NCBI GenBank assembly: GCA_012932295.1
Contig: JAAONU010000014.1
Location: 1,116,001 to 1,180,000, forward strand
DNA length: 64,000 bases
DNA from: Cyclina sinensis
Lineage: Eukaryota > Mollusca > Bivalvia > Venerida > Veneridae
Reading direction: 5' to 3'
Shown here: positions 34,742-47,045 of the stretch, in pieces
Layout: every line of letters starts with the position of its first letter
How positions within the stretch are numbered: the stretch's first letter is position 1
Position numbers and translations under genes: made by a program
Notes under the pieces: model-generated
Database searches by the model: none
Told to the model about the DNA's origin: nothing
What the model saw: only the letters and a program-made list of their open reading frames with translations

Positions 34742-36378
34742 AAAAATGTTTCATTTAAATTGGTCTAGAAAATCAATATGTTTGAGCATTTAATCAAGAT
34801 TGGCAAGTAAAAACAATAGCTAAACTTGTGAGAGGTGAGAGGAAAAATATATGCATATATTTCGGTCGTATACTAATTTTGCCTTACAAGTTCTGCTAGT
34901 ATTATAATAGCGCGAACTTAAATCCTTGAATAGTTTGTTACACAAAATTTTGTCCTATGAGAAAATGACTTCACACTACTGCTCTTAATGGCTCTATGTG
35001 AAGAAGGATTTTAAAGATTTTTCTTTATATTTCTACATAAAAAATGGCAAATAACCCTAGGGACATAATATGAAGAAACTTGGTAGAAGTCCACTATAAA
35101 ATGTTAAACAATAGATTTCCAAGCTCTTAGCCAAGTTTTTGACAAGAATATTTTCTAAGTTTTCCATATTTGCTGCCAGAGTTCTACATGGAACAGAACA
35201 ATTTTAGGAGGCTTTTCTGCTAGGTTTAATCAACTCTGACCAAGTAATTTAGGAGGACATGTTGTTAAAACTGAACATTGATTGTGCACAATGGGCACAG
35301 AGTAATCAAAAAAAAAGTTAACCATGAGCACAGTATATGCTCAGGTGAGCTAAAAACTGCAATGTTACAGAGCAGGCACAAACTGAATGTGGACTTTTTA
35401 TGTTCATTTGAAGTACAGATGGACAGACAGATAGATTGACTGCAACATGCTGACTCTATCTGATGAACATTTGAGTAAAGTTATTTCAAAAATCTATTGA
35501 TGTATCACTGTTACAGAGCAGGCAGGAACAAAAGGCAAGTTTTCATTATTCTTGAACAATGACCTTGACTTTGAACTAAGAAACATGTTGTTTTCTTGAA
35601 TAGTCATCTGAATGTAATGGACATTTGTAGCAAGTTATATCAAACAAGAGGGCCATGATGGCCCTGTATCGCTCACCTGAGTATGACTGCTTTTAACAAA
35701 GTTGCTATGGACCTGGTTAATTGACCCCAGATGACCCATATTCGAACTTGACCTAGAAATTATTGAAACAATCTCTTTGACAAATTTCAAGGTTATTTGT
35801 ACTGAAAATGTTACCCCTAGAGTGTTAACAAGGTTTTTCCATATTTGGGCTCTGACCTAGTTTTTAAACCTAGATGTCCCATATTCGAACTTGAGCTAGA
35901 AATTATCGAAACAATCTCTCTGACAAATTTCCAGGATATTTGGACTGAAAAAGTAGGCTCTAGAGTGTTAACAAGGTTTTTGGATATTTAGGCTCTGTGA
36001 CCTAGTTTTTGACCCCAGATAACCCATATCCAAACTTGAGCTACAAATCATCAAAACAACCTTTCTGACAAATTTCCAGGAACATTTGGACTAAAAATGT
36101 AGCCTCTAGAGTGTTTACAAAGACCCATATTCAAACTTGAGCTAGAAACCATAGAATTAAGCCTTCTGACAAATTTCCAGGTTATCTGGAATTAAAATGT
36201 TACCTCCAGAGTGTTAACAAGGTTTTTCCATATTTGGGCTCTGTGACCTAGTTTTTGACCCATACTCCAACTTGAGCTAGAAATCATCCAAAAAACCTGT
36301 CTGACAAATTTCCAGGATATTTGGACTGAAAATGTAACCTCTGGAGTGTTAAAAAGTTTTTTTACATATTTGGACCAT
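34442..36378. repeat. 1,937-bp tandem triplication, unit 1
   Basis: The same sequence restarts at 36379 and 38316, exactly 1,937 bp apart each time. The unit contains the tail of the element at 33788, a fragment of an element ending in the CTCAGGTGAGCT hairpin (about 34742-35352), a piece of the CAGTACAGATGA-type core (35380-35640), and the first 734 bp of a pearl-like element (from 35645). The junction joins ..TTTGGACCAT to GTTTCATTTC, with one or two bases of microhomology at most. Units differ by a handful of substitutions (for example TTCGGTCG/TTCAGTCG), so the event is recent. An assembly artefact must be excluded. Confidence 0.9.
35645..36378 (+). mobile_element. Pearl-like element, 3'-truncated by the duplication junction (unit 1)
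   Basis: It has the same start as the full-length element at 41782 but is cut at ..TTTGGACCAT, where the duplication junction lies. The microsatellite and terminal hairpin are therefore absent. It is an immobile by-product. Confidence 0.85.
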
Positions 36379-38315
36379 GTTTCATTTCAATCGGTTGAAA
36401 ACTGAAGGAGTTCATGATGCAAGGTAAAAATGTCAAAGGTGACAGAAGTAGAAGTTCAAGTCGCAATAACTCTGCAACGCCGGCATGGATATGCATAAAA
36501 TATATGTCTTGCACATCTACATTACCTACTGACCATTCCTGCCATGTTTCATTTCAATCAGTTGAAAACTGAAGGAGGAGTTATCGATGCAAGGTAAAGA
36601 TGTCTAACATGACAGACTGACCGACCGACAGGGTGATTCCAGTTTATCCCCCTGCAAACTTTGTTTACGAGGGTATAAAAAAATGTTTCATTTAAATTGG
36701 TCTAGAAAATCAATATGTTTGAGCATTTAATCAAGATTGGCAAGTAAAAACAATAGCTAAACTTGTGAGAGGTGAGAGGAAAAATATATGCATATATTTC
36801 AGTCGTATACTAATTTTGCCTTACAAGTTCTGCTAGTATTATAATAGCGCGAACTTAAATCCTTGAATAGTTTGTTACACAAAATTTTGTCCTATGAGAA
36901 AATGACTTCACACTACTGCTCTTAATGGCTCTATGTGAAGAAGGATTTTAAAGATTTTTCTTTATATTTCTACATAAAAAATGGCAAATAACCCTAGGGA
37001 CATAATATGAAGAAACTTGGTAGAAGTCCACTATAAAATGTTAAACAATAGATTTCCAAGCTCTTAGCCAAGTTTTTGACAAGAATATTTTCTAAGTTTT
37101 CCATATTTGCTGCCAGAGTTCTACATGGAACAGAACAATTTTAGGAGGCTTTTCTGCTAGGTTTAATCAACTCTGACCAAGTAATTTAGGAGGACATGTT
37201 GTTAAAACTGAACATTGATTGTGCACAATGGGCACAGAGTAATCAAAAAAAAAGTTAACCATGAGCACAGTATATGCTCAGGTGAGCTAAAAACTGCAAT
37301 GTTACAGAGCAGGCACAAACTGAATGTGGACTTTTTATGTTCATTTGAAGTACAGATGGACAGACAGATAGATTGACTGCAACATGCTGACTCTATCTGA
37401 TGAACATTTGAGTAAAGTTATTTCAAAAATCTATTGATGTATCACTGTTACAGAGCAGGCAGGAACATAAGGCAAGTTTTCATTATTCTTGAACAATGAC
37501 CTTGACTTTGAACTAAGAAACATGTTGTTTTCTTGAATAGTCATCTGAATGTAATGGACATTTGTAGCAAGTTATATCAAACAAGAGGGCCATGATGGCC
37601 CTGTATCGCTCACCTGAGTATGACTGCTTTTAACAAAGTTGCTATGGACCTGGTTAATTGACCCCAGATGACCCATATTCGAACTTGACCTAGAAATTAT
37701 TGAAACAATCTCTTTGACAAATTTCAAGGTTATTTGTACTGAAAATGTTACCCCTAGAGTGTTAACAAGGTTTTTCCATATTTGGGCTCTGACTTAGTTT
37801 TTAAACCTAGATGTCCCATATTCGAACTTGAGCTAGAAATTATCGAAACAATCTCTCTGACAAATTTCCAGGATATTTGGACTGAAAAAGTAGGCTCTAG
37901 AGTGTTAACAAGGTTTTTGGATATTTAGGCTCTGTGACCTAGTTTTTGACCCCAGATAACCCATATCCAAACTTGAGCTACAAATCATCAAAACAACCTT
38001 TCTGACAAATTTCCAGGAACATTTGGACTAAAAATGTAACCTCTAGAGTGTTTACAAAGACCCATATTCAAACTTGAGCTAGAAACCATAGAATTAAGCT
38101 TTCTGACAAATTTCCAGGTTATCTGGAATTAAAATGTTACCTCCAGAGTGTTAACAAGGTTTTTCCATATTTGGGCTCTGTGACCTAGTTTTTGACCCAT
38201 ACTCCAACTTGAGCTAGAAATCATCCAAAAAACCTGTCTGACAAATTTCCAGGATATTTGGACTGAAAATGTAACCTCTGGAGTGTTAAAAAGTTTTTTT
38301 ACATATTTGGACCAT
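36379..38315. repeat. 1,937-bp tandem triplication, unit 2
   Basis: This is the middle unit, flanked on both sides by the same artificial junction. It holds an empty A9 target (about 37246-37254) corresponding to the site that is occupied in unit 3, and a truncated pearl-like element at 37582-38315. Confidence 0.9.
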
Positions 38316-41300
38316 GTTTCATTTCAATCGGTTGAAAACTGAAGGAGTTCATGATGCAAGGTAAAAATGTCAAAGGTGACAGAAGTAGAAGTTCAAGTCG
38401 CAATAACTCTGCAACGCCGGCATGGATATGCATAAAATATATGTCTTGCACATCTACATTACCTACTGACCATTCCTGCCATGTTTCATTTCAATCAGTT
38501 GAAAACTGAAGGAGGAGTTATCGATGCAAGGTAAAGATGTCTAACATGACAGATTGACCGACCGACAGGGTGATTCCAGTTTATCCCCCTGCAAACTTTG
38601 TTTACGAGGGTATAAAAAAATGTTTCATTTAAATTGGTCTAGAAAATCAATATGTTTGAGCATTTAATCAAGATTGGCAAGTAAAAACAATAGCTAAACT
38701 TGTGAGAGGTGAGAGGAAAAATATATGCATATATTTCAGTCGTATACTAATTTTGCCTTACAAGTTCTGCTAGTATTATAATAGCGCGAACTTAAATCCT
38801 TGAATAGTTTGTTACACAAAATTTTGTCCTATGAGAAAATGACTTCACACTACTGCTCTTAATGGCTCTATGTGAAGAAGGATTTTAAAGATTTTTCTTT
38901 ATATTTCTACATAAAAAATGGCAAATAACCCTAGGGACATAATATGAAGAAACTTGGTAGAAGTCCACTATAAAATGTTAAACAATAGATTTCCAAGCTC
39001 TTAGCCAAGTTTTTGACAAGAATATTTTCTAAGTTTTCCATATTTGCTGCCAGAGTTCTACATGGAACAGAACAATTTTAGGAGGCTTTTCTGCTAGGTT
39101 TAATCAACTCTGACCAAGTAATTTAGGAGGACATGTTGTTAAAACTGAACATTGATTGTGCACAATGGGCACAGAGTAATCAAAACAAGAGGGCCATGAT
39201 GGCCCTGGATCGCTCACCTGAGTACTTTGGCTGTAGGTTTGCTGTTAAGCAGTATTTCATTTTTTAATTGAAAATATATAAGTGCCTTCAAACCAAATAT
39301 GTAAAATATCAATCAATAAATAAAGGCTCTATGACAGAAAGTAGAAATATCTATTATAAGCTATGGTGACCTTGACCTCGACCCAGTGACCTCAAACCCT
39401 ACACATGGGTAGAGGTCCATGCAAGGAACCTATATACTGAATATCAAAGATATTGGTCTATAAATGAAGGCTTTATGAGGTACAGTAGATAAATCTATTT
39501 TTAGCCTCCGTGACCTTTATTCTTATCTAATAATGTGAACAACCAAACAAGCTTTCTGACAAACTGCCAGGATATTTGGACTGAAACAGTAGCCTCTAGA
39601 GCCTTAATAAGATATTTCTATTTTTGGGCTCTGTGACCTAGTTTTTTACCCCAGATGACCCATAATCGATCTTGACCTAGAAACCATCAAAATAACCTTT
39701 CTGACATAATCCAGAATATTTGGGCTGAAAATGTTACCTGTAGAGTGTAAACAAGGTTTTTCCAAATTTAAGCTCTGTGACCTAGTTTTTGACCCCAGAT
39801 GACCCATATTCGAAATTGGGCTAGAAATCATTGATACAACCTTTCTGACATATTTCCAGGATATTTGGGCTGAAAATGTTACCTCTAGAGTGTTAACAAG
39901 ATTTTTCCATATTCAGGCTGTGTGATCTAGTTTTTGACCCCAGATGACCCATATTCGAACTTGACCTAGAAATCATCGAAACAACCTATCTGACATATTT
40001 CCAGGATAGTTGGGCTGAAAATGTTACCTGTAGAGTGTAAACAAGGTTTTTCCAAATTTAAGCTCTGTGACCTAGTTTTTGACCCCAGATGACCCATATT
40101 CGAAATTGGGCAAGAAATCATAGATACAACCTTTCTGACATATTTCCAGGATATTTGGGCTGAAAATGTTACCTCTAGAGTGTTAACAAGATTTTTCCAT
40201 ATTCAGGCTGTGTGATCTAGTTTTTGACCCCAGATGACCCATATTCGAACTTGACCTAGAAATCATCGAAACAACCTATCTGACATATTTCCAGGATATT
40301 TGGGCTGAAAATGTTACCTGTAGAGTGTAAACAAGGTTTTTCCAAATTTAAGCTCTGTGACCTAGTTTTTGACCCCAGATGACCCATATTCGAAATTGGG
40401 CTAGAAATCATTGATACAACCTTTCTGACATATTTCCAGGATATTTGGGCTAAAAATGTTACCTCTAGAGTGTTAACAAGGTTTTTCCATATACAGGCTG
40501 TGTGACCTAGTTTTGGACCCCACATGACCTATATTCCAACTTGAGCTAAAAATCATCTTAACAAGCTTTCTGACAGTTTTTCAGGAAATTTGGGCTAAAA
40601 ATGTAGCCTCTAGAGTGTTAACAAGGTTTTACCATATTTGGGCTGTGTGACCTAGTTTTTGACCCCACATGACCCATATTCAAACTTAAGCTAGAAATCA
40701 TCAAAACAACCTTTCTGACATATTTCCAGGATATTTTGGCTGAAAATGTTACCTCTAGAGTGATAAAAAGGTTTTTCCATATTTTGTCTCAGTGACCTAG
40801 TTTTTGACCCCAGATGACCCATATTCGAACCTGGGCTAGAAATAATCCAAATAACCTTTCTGACATATTACAAGGATATATGGGCTGAAAATGTTACCTC
40901 TTAAGTGTTAACAAGGTTTTTCCATATTTGGGCTCTGTGACCTAGTTTTTGACCCCAGATGACCCATATTCGAACTTGAGCTAGAAATCATGGAAACAAC
41001 CTTTCTGACAAATTTCCAGATTATTTGGGCTGAAAATGTAGCCTCTAGAGTGTTAACAAGAATGTTCTATTTTTGGGCTCTGTGACCTAGTTTTTGACCC
41101 CAGATGACCCATATTTGAACTTGAGCTAGAAATTATAGAAGCAACCTTTATGACAAATTTCCAGATTATTTGGGCTAAAAACATTACCTCTAGAGTGTTA
41201 ACAAGATTTTTCTATTTTTGGGCTCCTTGACCTAGTTTTTGATCCCATATGACCCATATTCGAACTCGTCCGAGTAATTACTGGGAAAAACATCCTGACC

Positions 41301-42515
41301 AAGTTTCGTGTCAATTGGAGCAAAAATGTGACCAGTAGAGTGTTAACGAACTAAATGTGAACGGACGACGGACGACGGACGACAGACGACGGACGACGGA
41401 CATTCATCGATCCTAATAGCTCACCCTGAGCCAGCTCAGGTGAGCTAAAAAAAGTTAACCATGAGCACAGTATATGCTTAGGTGAGCTAAAAACTGCAAT
41501 GTTACAGAGCGGGCACAAACTGAATGTGGACTTTTTATGTTCATTTGAAGTACAGATGGACAGACAGATAGATTGACTGCAACATGCTGACTCTATCTGA
41601 TGAACATTTGAGTAAAGTTATTTCAAAAATCTATTGATGTATCACTGTTACAGAGCAGGCAGGAACATAAGGCAAGTTTTCATTATTCTTGAACAATGAC
41701 CTTGACTTTGAACTAAGAAACATGTTGTTTTCTTGAATAGTCATCTGAATGTAATGGACATTTGTAGCAAGTTATATCAAACAAGAGGGCCATGAAGGCC
41801 CTGTATCGCTCACCTGAGTATGACTGCTTTTAACAAAGTTGCTATGGACCTGGTTAATTGACCCCAGATGACCCATATTCGAACTTGACCTAGAAATTAT
41901 TGAAACAATCTCTTTGACAAATTTCAAGGTTATTTGTACTGAAAATGTTACCCCTAGAGTGTTAACAAGGTTTTTCCATATTTGGGCTCTGACCTAGTTT
42001 TTAAACCTAGATGTCCCATATTCGAACTTGAGCTAGAAATTATCGAAACAATCTCTCTGACAAATTTCCAGGATATTTGGACTGAAAAAGTAGGCTCTAG
42101 AGTGTTAACAAGGTTTTTGGATATTTAGGCTCTGTGACCTAGTTTTTGACCCCAGATAACCCATATCCAAACTTGAGCTACAAATCATCAAAACAACCTT
42201 TCTGACAAATTTCCAGGAACATTTGGACTAAAAATGTAGCCTCTAGAGTGTTTACAAAGACCCATATTCAAACTTGAGCTAGAAACCATAGAATTAAGCT
42301 TTCTGACAAATTTCCAGGTTATCTGGAATTAAAATGTTACCTCCAGAGTGTTAACAAGGTTTTTCCATATTTGGGCTCTGTGACCTAGTTTTTGACCCAT
42401 ACTCCAACTTGAGCTAGAAATCATCCAAAAAACCTGTCTGACAAATTTCCAGGATATTTGAACTGAAAATGTAACCTCTGGAGTGTTAAAAAGTTTTTTT
42501 ACATATTTGGACCAT
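38316..42515. repeat. 1,937-bp tandem triplication, unit 3, with 2,263-bp insertion
   Basis: The unit is 4,200 bp because a 2,263-bp pearl-like element occupies its A-tract (39186-41448). Past 42515 the sequence runs on into the complete 3' half of the resident pearl-like element (to 43581). Unit 3 therefore keeps the ancestral right border, while unit 1 keeps the ancestral left border. Confidence 0.9.
39186..41448 (+). mobile_element. Pearl-like Helentron (HINE) element, 2,263 bp, young insertion
   Basis: It starts CAAGAGGGCCATGATGGCCC and ends at a hairpin, AGCTCACCCTGAG (41418-41430), loop CCAG, CTCAGGTGAGCT (41435-41446), then CTAA. Units 1 and 2 of the triplication show the unoccupied site (nine A's); here four A's precede and seven follow, including the AA of CTAA. 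Insertion was thus into an A-tract (TT on the other strand) with no duplication needed. Twelve core units are spaced 145 bp (landmark C at 39629, 39773, 39918 and so on to 41223). A GACGGAC microsatellite lies at about 41361-41401. It has no coding capacity. Confidence 0.9.
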
Positions 42516-43581
42516 GTGACTTAGTTTTTTATCCCAGATGACCCATATACAAATCTGAGCTAGAATTCCTTGAAACAACCTTTCTGACAAATTTCAAGGA
42601 CATTTGGACTAAAAATGTAACCTCTAGAGCATTAACAAGGTTTTTCTACTTTTGGGCTCTGTGACCTAGTTTTTGACCCCAGAAAACCTATATTCAAAAC
42701 TGAGTTAGAAATCATCGATAGAACCTTTTTGACAAATTTCCAGGTTATTTGGACTGAAAATGCTACCTTTAGAATGTTAACAAGGTTTTTCCATATTTGG
42801 ACTCTGTGACCTAGTTTGTGACCCCAGATGACCCATATTCGAACTTGATCTAGAAATCTTCAAGGCAACCTTTCTGACAAATTTCCAGATTATTTAAGCT
42901 GAAAATGTAACCTCTAGAGTGTTAACAAGATGTTTCTATTTTTTGGGCTCTGTGACCTAGATTTTGAACCCAGATGACCCATATTCAAATTTGAGCTAGA
43001 AATCATAGAAGCAACCTTCCTGACAAATTCCCAGATTATTTGGTGTAAAAATGTTACCCTTAGAGTGTTAACAAGGTTTTTTCAATATTTGGGCTCTGTG
43101 TCCTAGTTTTTGACCCCAGATGCCCCATATTTAAATTTGACCTAGAAATCGTCAAAGCAACCTTTCTGACAAATTTCCAGATTATTTGGACTGAAAATGT
43201 AACCTCTAGAGTGTTAACAAGATTTTTCTATTTTTGGGCTCCGTGACCTAGTTTTTGAACCCAGATGACCCATATTTGAAGTTGAGCTAGAAACTATCGA
43301 TAGAACATTTCTGACAAATTTCCAGGATATTTGGACTGCAAAGGTAGCCTCTAGAGTGTTAACAAGGTTTTTCTATATTTGGGCTCTGTGACATAGTTTT
43401 CCAACCCTGATACCCCATGTTCGAACTCGTCCGAGATATTAATGAGACAAACATCCTGACCAAGTTTCATGACAATTGAAGCAAAAATGTGACCACTAGA
43501 GTGTTAACGAACTAATTGTGGACGGACGGACGGACGACGGACAAAAGGTGATCAGAAAAGTTCACGTGACAGGTGAGCTAA
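41782..43581 (+). mobile_element. Pearl-like element, full length, about 1.8 kb
   Basis: It starts CAAGAGGGCCATGAAGGCCC (one hairpin base changed) and ends GTGACAGGTGAGCTAA after a GGACGGACGGACGACGG tract (43521 on). The cores carry GTGACCTAGTTTTTGACCCC. The left arm of the terminal hairpin has shrunk to AGTTCAC. It is the parent of the two truncated copies at 35645 and 37582. Confidence 0.85.
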
Positions 43582-43654
43582 AAAGAAAAACTGCTTCTAC
43601 TTGTAACCAAATACTTTTTACAAACTAAGTATCAGCGAAAATGAGTTCAGTGGA

Positions 43655-43825
43655 TGTCTGAGCTTTTCCAGTGTAATCATATAGTAATTTTACAGGCTTC
43701 AACACATGCCAATACATTTAAGAAAGCCTGTTTGATTAGTCAATTATAAGGCTGAGACAAATGAGCCTTTTTTCCCAATCTGACTCCCACATAAATTTGA
43801 AGAAAAGAAACAGTACAAAGTAACA
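43655..43825. repeat. Dispersed direct duplication, copy 1
   Basis: About 170 bp (GAGCTTTTCCAGTGTAATCA ... CAGTACAAAG) recurs at 47400-47570 in the same orientation with scattered substitutions. Shared landmarks are ACAGGCTTCAACAC.TGCCAA, TACATTTAAGAAA and AAAGAAACAGT. Its nature is unknown. A MITE and a TTAA element lie between the two copies. Confidence 0.75.
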
Positions 43826-43878
43826 ACAAGTTTAACCATATTCTTTTTTATTTTTTAGGAAAAAGTTCTTTGAGTGTG

Positions 43879-44294
43879 TTGAACATCATCGTCGGAAACC
43901 CACGTTCGATCCATTCCGTTTCACTCTATTTATCTACCGTGGGACAATTGGTTGGTGAAAATTTCGTACTCATGAATAATTCATTACCTACTTTCATTGG
44001 TTTCCAAAAGATTTCCCTTGCCCAATCTCAGCCAATGAAAGTACTCGTTACAATTTGCCTTTCACGCCCATGTTTAAATCTTGGGAAATACGTCTATTTT
44101 AAGTAACTTGTCATTATTCGTACTCTTCACACTGAAGAGTTTCTATTTTTATTGCGGAATCTCATTCAACGAGGAGTTACTTCCCTTTGCTAATAAATAT
44201 TTATGAAAACGAATAATCTGTAGTCAATTATCCCACGGTACATCATGTAGTTGTGCGGAATATGTACCGGGTGTCACCGACGATGGTTGAACAT
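43879..44294. repeat. 9-bp target site duplication around MITE copy B
   Basis: GTTGAACAT stands at 43879-43887 and again at 44286-44294, directly flanking the element. Confidence 0.9.
43888..44285 (+). mobile_element. 398-bp MITE with 9-bp target duplication, copy B
   Basis: It is the reverse-orientation partner of the element at 7855-8252 and has the same length. The ends are CATCGTCGG/CCGACGATG, with inner inverted pair TACCGTGGGACAATTG / CAATTATCCCACGGTA. Sequence differences from copy A are spread evenly, so the two inserted independently some time ago. The 78-codon frame that overlaps it (43870-44106) is fortuitous. Confidence 0.9.
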
Positions 44295-44896
44295 TTAAGG
44301 CAAGTTATATCAAAGTTCTATATAAAAAGGCACAGTTACAGTATGGATACAATTTGTAACGGACAGAATGGAAAGCAAAGTGCAATTACAAAATGCCATC
44401 CTTTGATGGCATAAAAATAAACCACAAATAAAATCAGGCTTTCCCGGCTTTCCCTTAACAAAAGCTATTTTCAAACCTCAATTATCTTTATTTTTACTAA
44501 TTACAATAATCTCTACCTCTAAAAACTACAGTCAACTGTATTTTCAAATTAACAAAAACAACTACAGATGTCTTTTTCAAAATTACATCAAAACCTATAA
44601 TTATCAAAAAAGAGGGTTTTCCCCCCCGCAGCCCTGGTCATCATGTTTCCCTGTACTCAATCAGTGTTTTGACACCCTGCCAGAGCAAATTACTCCAGGA
44701 CAGATAAGTACTGGTAGTACAGAGAGGTGAGATGCCATGACCATTTATTCAATCATTACCAACATGGAACTGCCCACTGGAATATCAGGTTTGTTCTGAC
44801 ATTTTCTCCAGGTGTGCAACACTAAGCTCCTAACATATCTGTACAATTTTGCCTAGAAAAATTACTATTTCATTCTGTAGCAAAAAAAATGCTTAA

Positions 44897-46795
44897 AGGT
44901 CATGTGACACGACTATAGCAACTTTGTCTATTCAAAATAATCATAATGTACTGATTTAACTGGTTAAACTGCGAAATTATGAAAATTTTGCTTTTGATAA
45001 GAAAAAACGTGTTTTTGATGATCGGCTATTTCCGTTTCGACATCGGTAGTTTCCGCCGCAATTTTTCGCTGTGACGTAGATTTATCCCTACTGTACCAGC
45101 CAGTAGTGCAGAATTACACTGCTCATAACACATCCGTTTTTAAATGAAAAAATAACACTAAACCACAAGTGCAAGAAACACGTTAAAGGCACACTTATAA
45201 AAATAGCATGCTATAAATTGTAAATTAAATAAAATAATGTGATTACTTCTCGATTTTTATAAGTAAATTAAAACTTTTTGCCGGGAGAACGGGTTGTAAT
45301 TTTACCTTAATAAATATTAATAAATATTCCAATTTCTTCCATGTTGTGGTTCTATATAAAACTATCTCCTCCACGTTTTTACATGCTGCGTAACACTTGA
45401 TGTTTACGCCATAAAGAAATTCTTTTTCATTTAAGTGTAGTAAAATTGAAGTGAGCTTATGTGATCTAATGTGTTAACATTTGTTTCACTGGAATGGGAA
45501 TTCACACTTCAGTGTATTTTCACGTTGGGATATTGTTTGAAAAATAATAATATGGCATGTCCATCAAGTAGAAAATTGTGTCTTGCTTATAAATTAATAT
45601 CCAATGAAATGTCAAAGATCCATAAATCACGCCTTATACTGTGGGATTTATGCAAATTAGCCTGCCCCAATGGGACCCTTGTATATTCTGCATAGCTGTC
45701 AAAACAAAGCAATTAACTTTTTTATGACCCGATCAATGATAAAGTTGAGACAAATAGCAAAATTTTATGGCATGTGATCTTACAAATTGATTGTATTACT
45801 TTTGATCAGTTACACTAGTGAAAACATTATGTAATAGCTTGTTCCAATTAACATGTTTGAATGATTTTTAGTTAAGAAGCTTCCATGTAGATACACATTT
45901 TAATTAGATATTTAAATGTAATGGATCTATTCATGATGAAAATAAAAATCTTTCGACTTCTTAAAGTGTCGAATTATTAAAAAAACAAAAACAAAAACAA
46001 TGTGTTTGTGTTATGATTTTGACATAGTTTTTAGGGTCTTCTTATTATGTGTTGTTTGATCATTACTGTTTTGTTTTCAAAATAAGTTGAATGAATAAGC
46101 CAAGAAAAAAAAGATATGCATTTTTCAATGAAAAAAATCATAGATCTAGTCAAAGATTACTTACACGTACCTCAGGCAAAATATACCACAGACAAATAAG
46201 CAACACATCGCTGTAAGGAGAATGTTTTTATGGAAAAAAATCTCTCGATTGGAATTTGTTAATCAAGTCTTCAAACAAACTCATCGGATAAAAATAACCA
46301 TGTTCAAAATCTTTTTGGATTAGTTACTTGAAAAATATCTCTTAGTCTAGATATTTCACTGATGTATCTTTTAATTCTATAACCCTGATTAAACTAGCCT
46401 CTATATAATATTGCTCATTGGCTTCTTAATTCCAACAGAATTTCAAATTATTTATTTATAAAATCTTTAATGTATATGCATGATGTAAGCTTAACTTGTT
46501 CAATTTTGTTTTTTTTAGTATATTCAGTCTACATTTTCACTTTCCATTATAATTTTAAAGTATTTTTAACAATCCAGGCAGCTGTGTAAAGTGGCTAGGG
46601 ATAAATGTGCGTCACTTCCGGTTTCGCTCGTTACAGGTGCGCGCGACCAAGTGCGTAAAATATGGATTTTAATTTGCTATAAAAACATCTTTAAGATGAA
46701 AATTACCTGCGGAATTTTGTAAAACAGTCATAGTTAGATATATATTTTTCGCTCATATGAAAATTTCGAGGTCAAAAATTCGTGTCACATGACCT
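44897..46795. mobile_element. 1.9-kb TTAA-flanked element with long interrupted inverted repeats
   Basis: TTAA at 44893-44896 and 46796-46799 flank AGGTCATGTGACACGA and its exact complement TCGTGTCACATGACCT. Further in, GTGACGTAGATTTATCCCTA (about 45072) pairs with the complement of AGGGATAAATGTGCGTCAC (about 46597-46615), so the inverted ends extend about 200 bp with gaps. The target suggests piggyBac or Kolobok. No transposase is recognisable; the longest internal frame is 74 codons (45471-45695). A minus-strand segment at 46174-46213 has acceptor- and donor-like borders (TTCTCCTTACAG, GAG|GTACGTG), perhaps a relic of a spliced transposase. Confidence 0.75.
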
Positions 46796-47045
46796 TTAAA
46801 CTGATATACAGGCAAAAGTTTCATGCTTTCTTTCTCGTTTCTTCAATCACTATACTATAAATGTGATCAAAATAAATATAATGATCAGTCCCAGTAACGA
46901 AGATTTCCTCTTTTTAAATGAAAGGCCAGGTGGTGCCCTAACTTGACCCAGCTGAGTCTAGATAGAAAATTTATAGTTCGCGTTAAATTTTGCAGTGAAT
47001 GATTGGACAGTCACCTGATCTACTCAGTCTCGTTTTGAAATCAAG

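Noticed and set aside
39646..40525. Minus-strand frames of 61 and 89 codons
   Set aside because: They lie in the 145-bp core repeats of a non-coding Helentron-like element.
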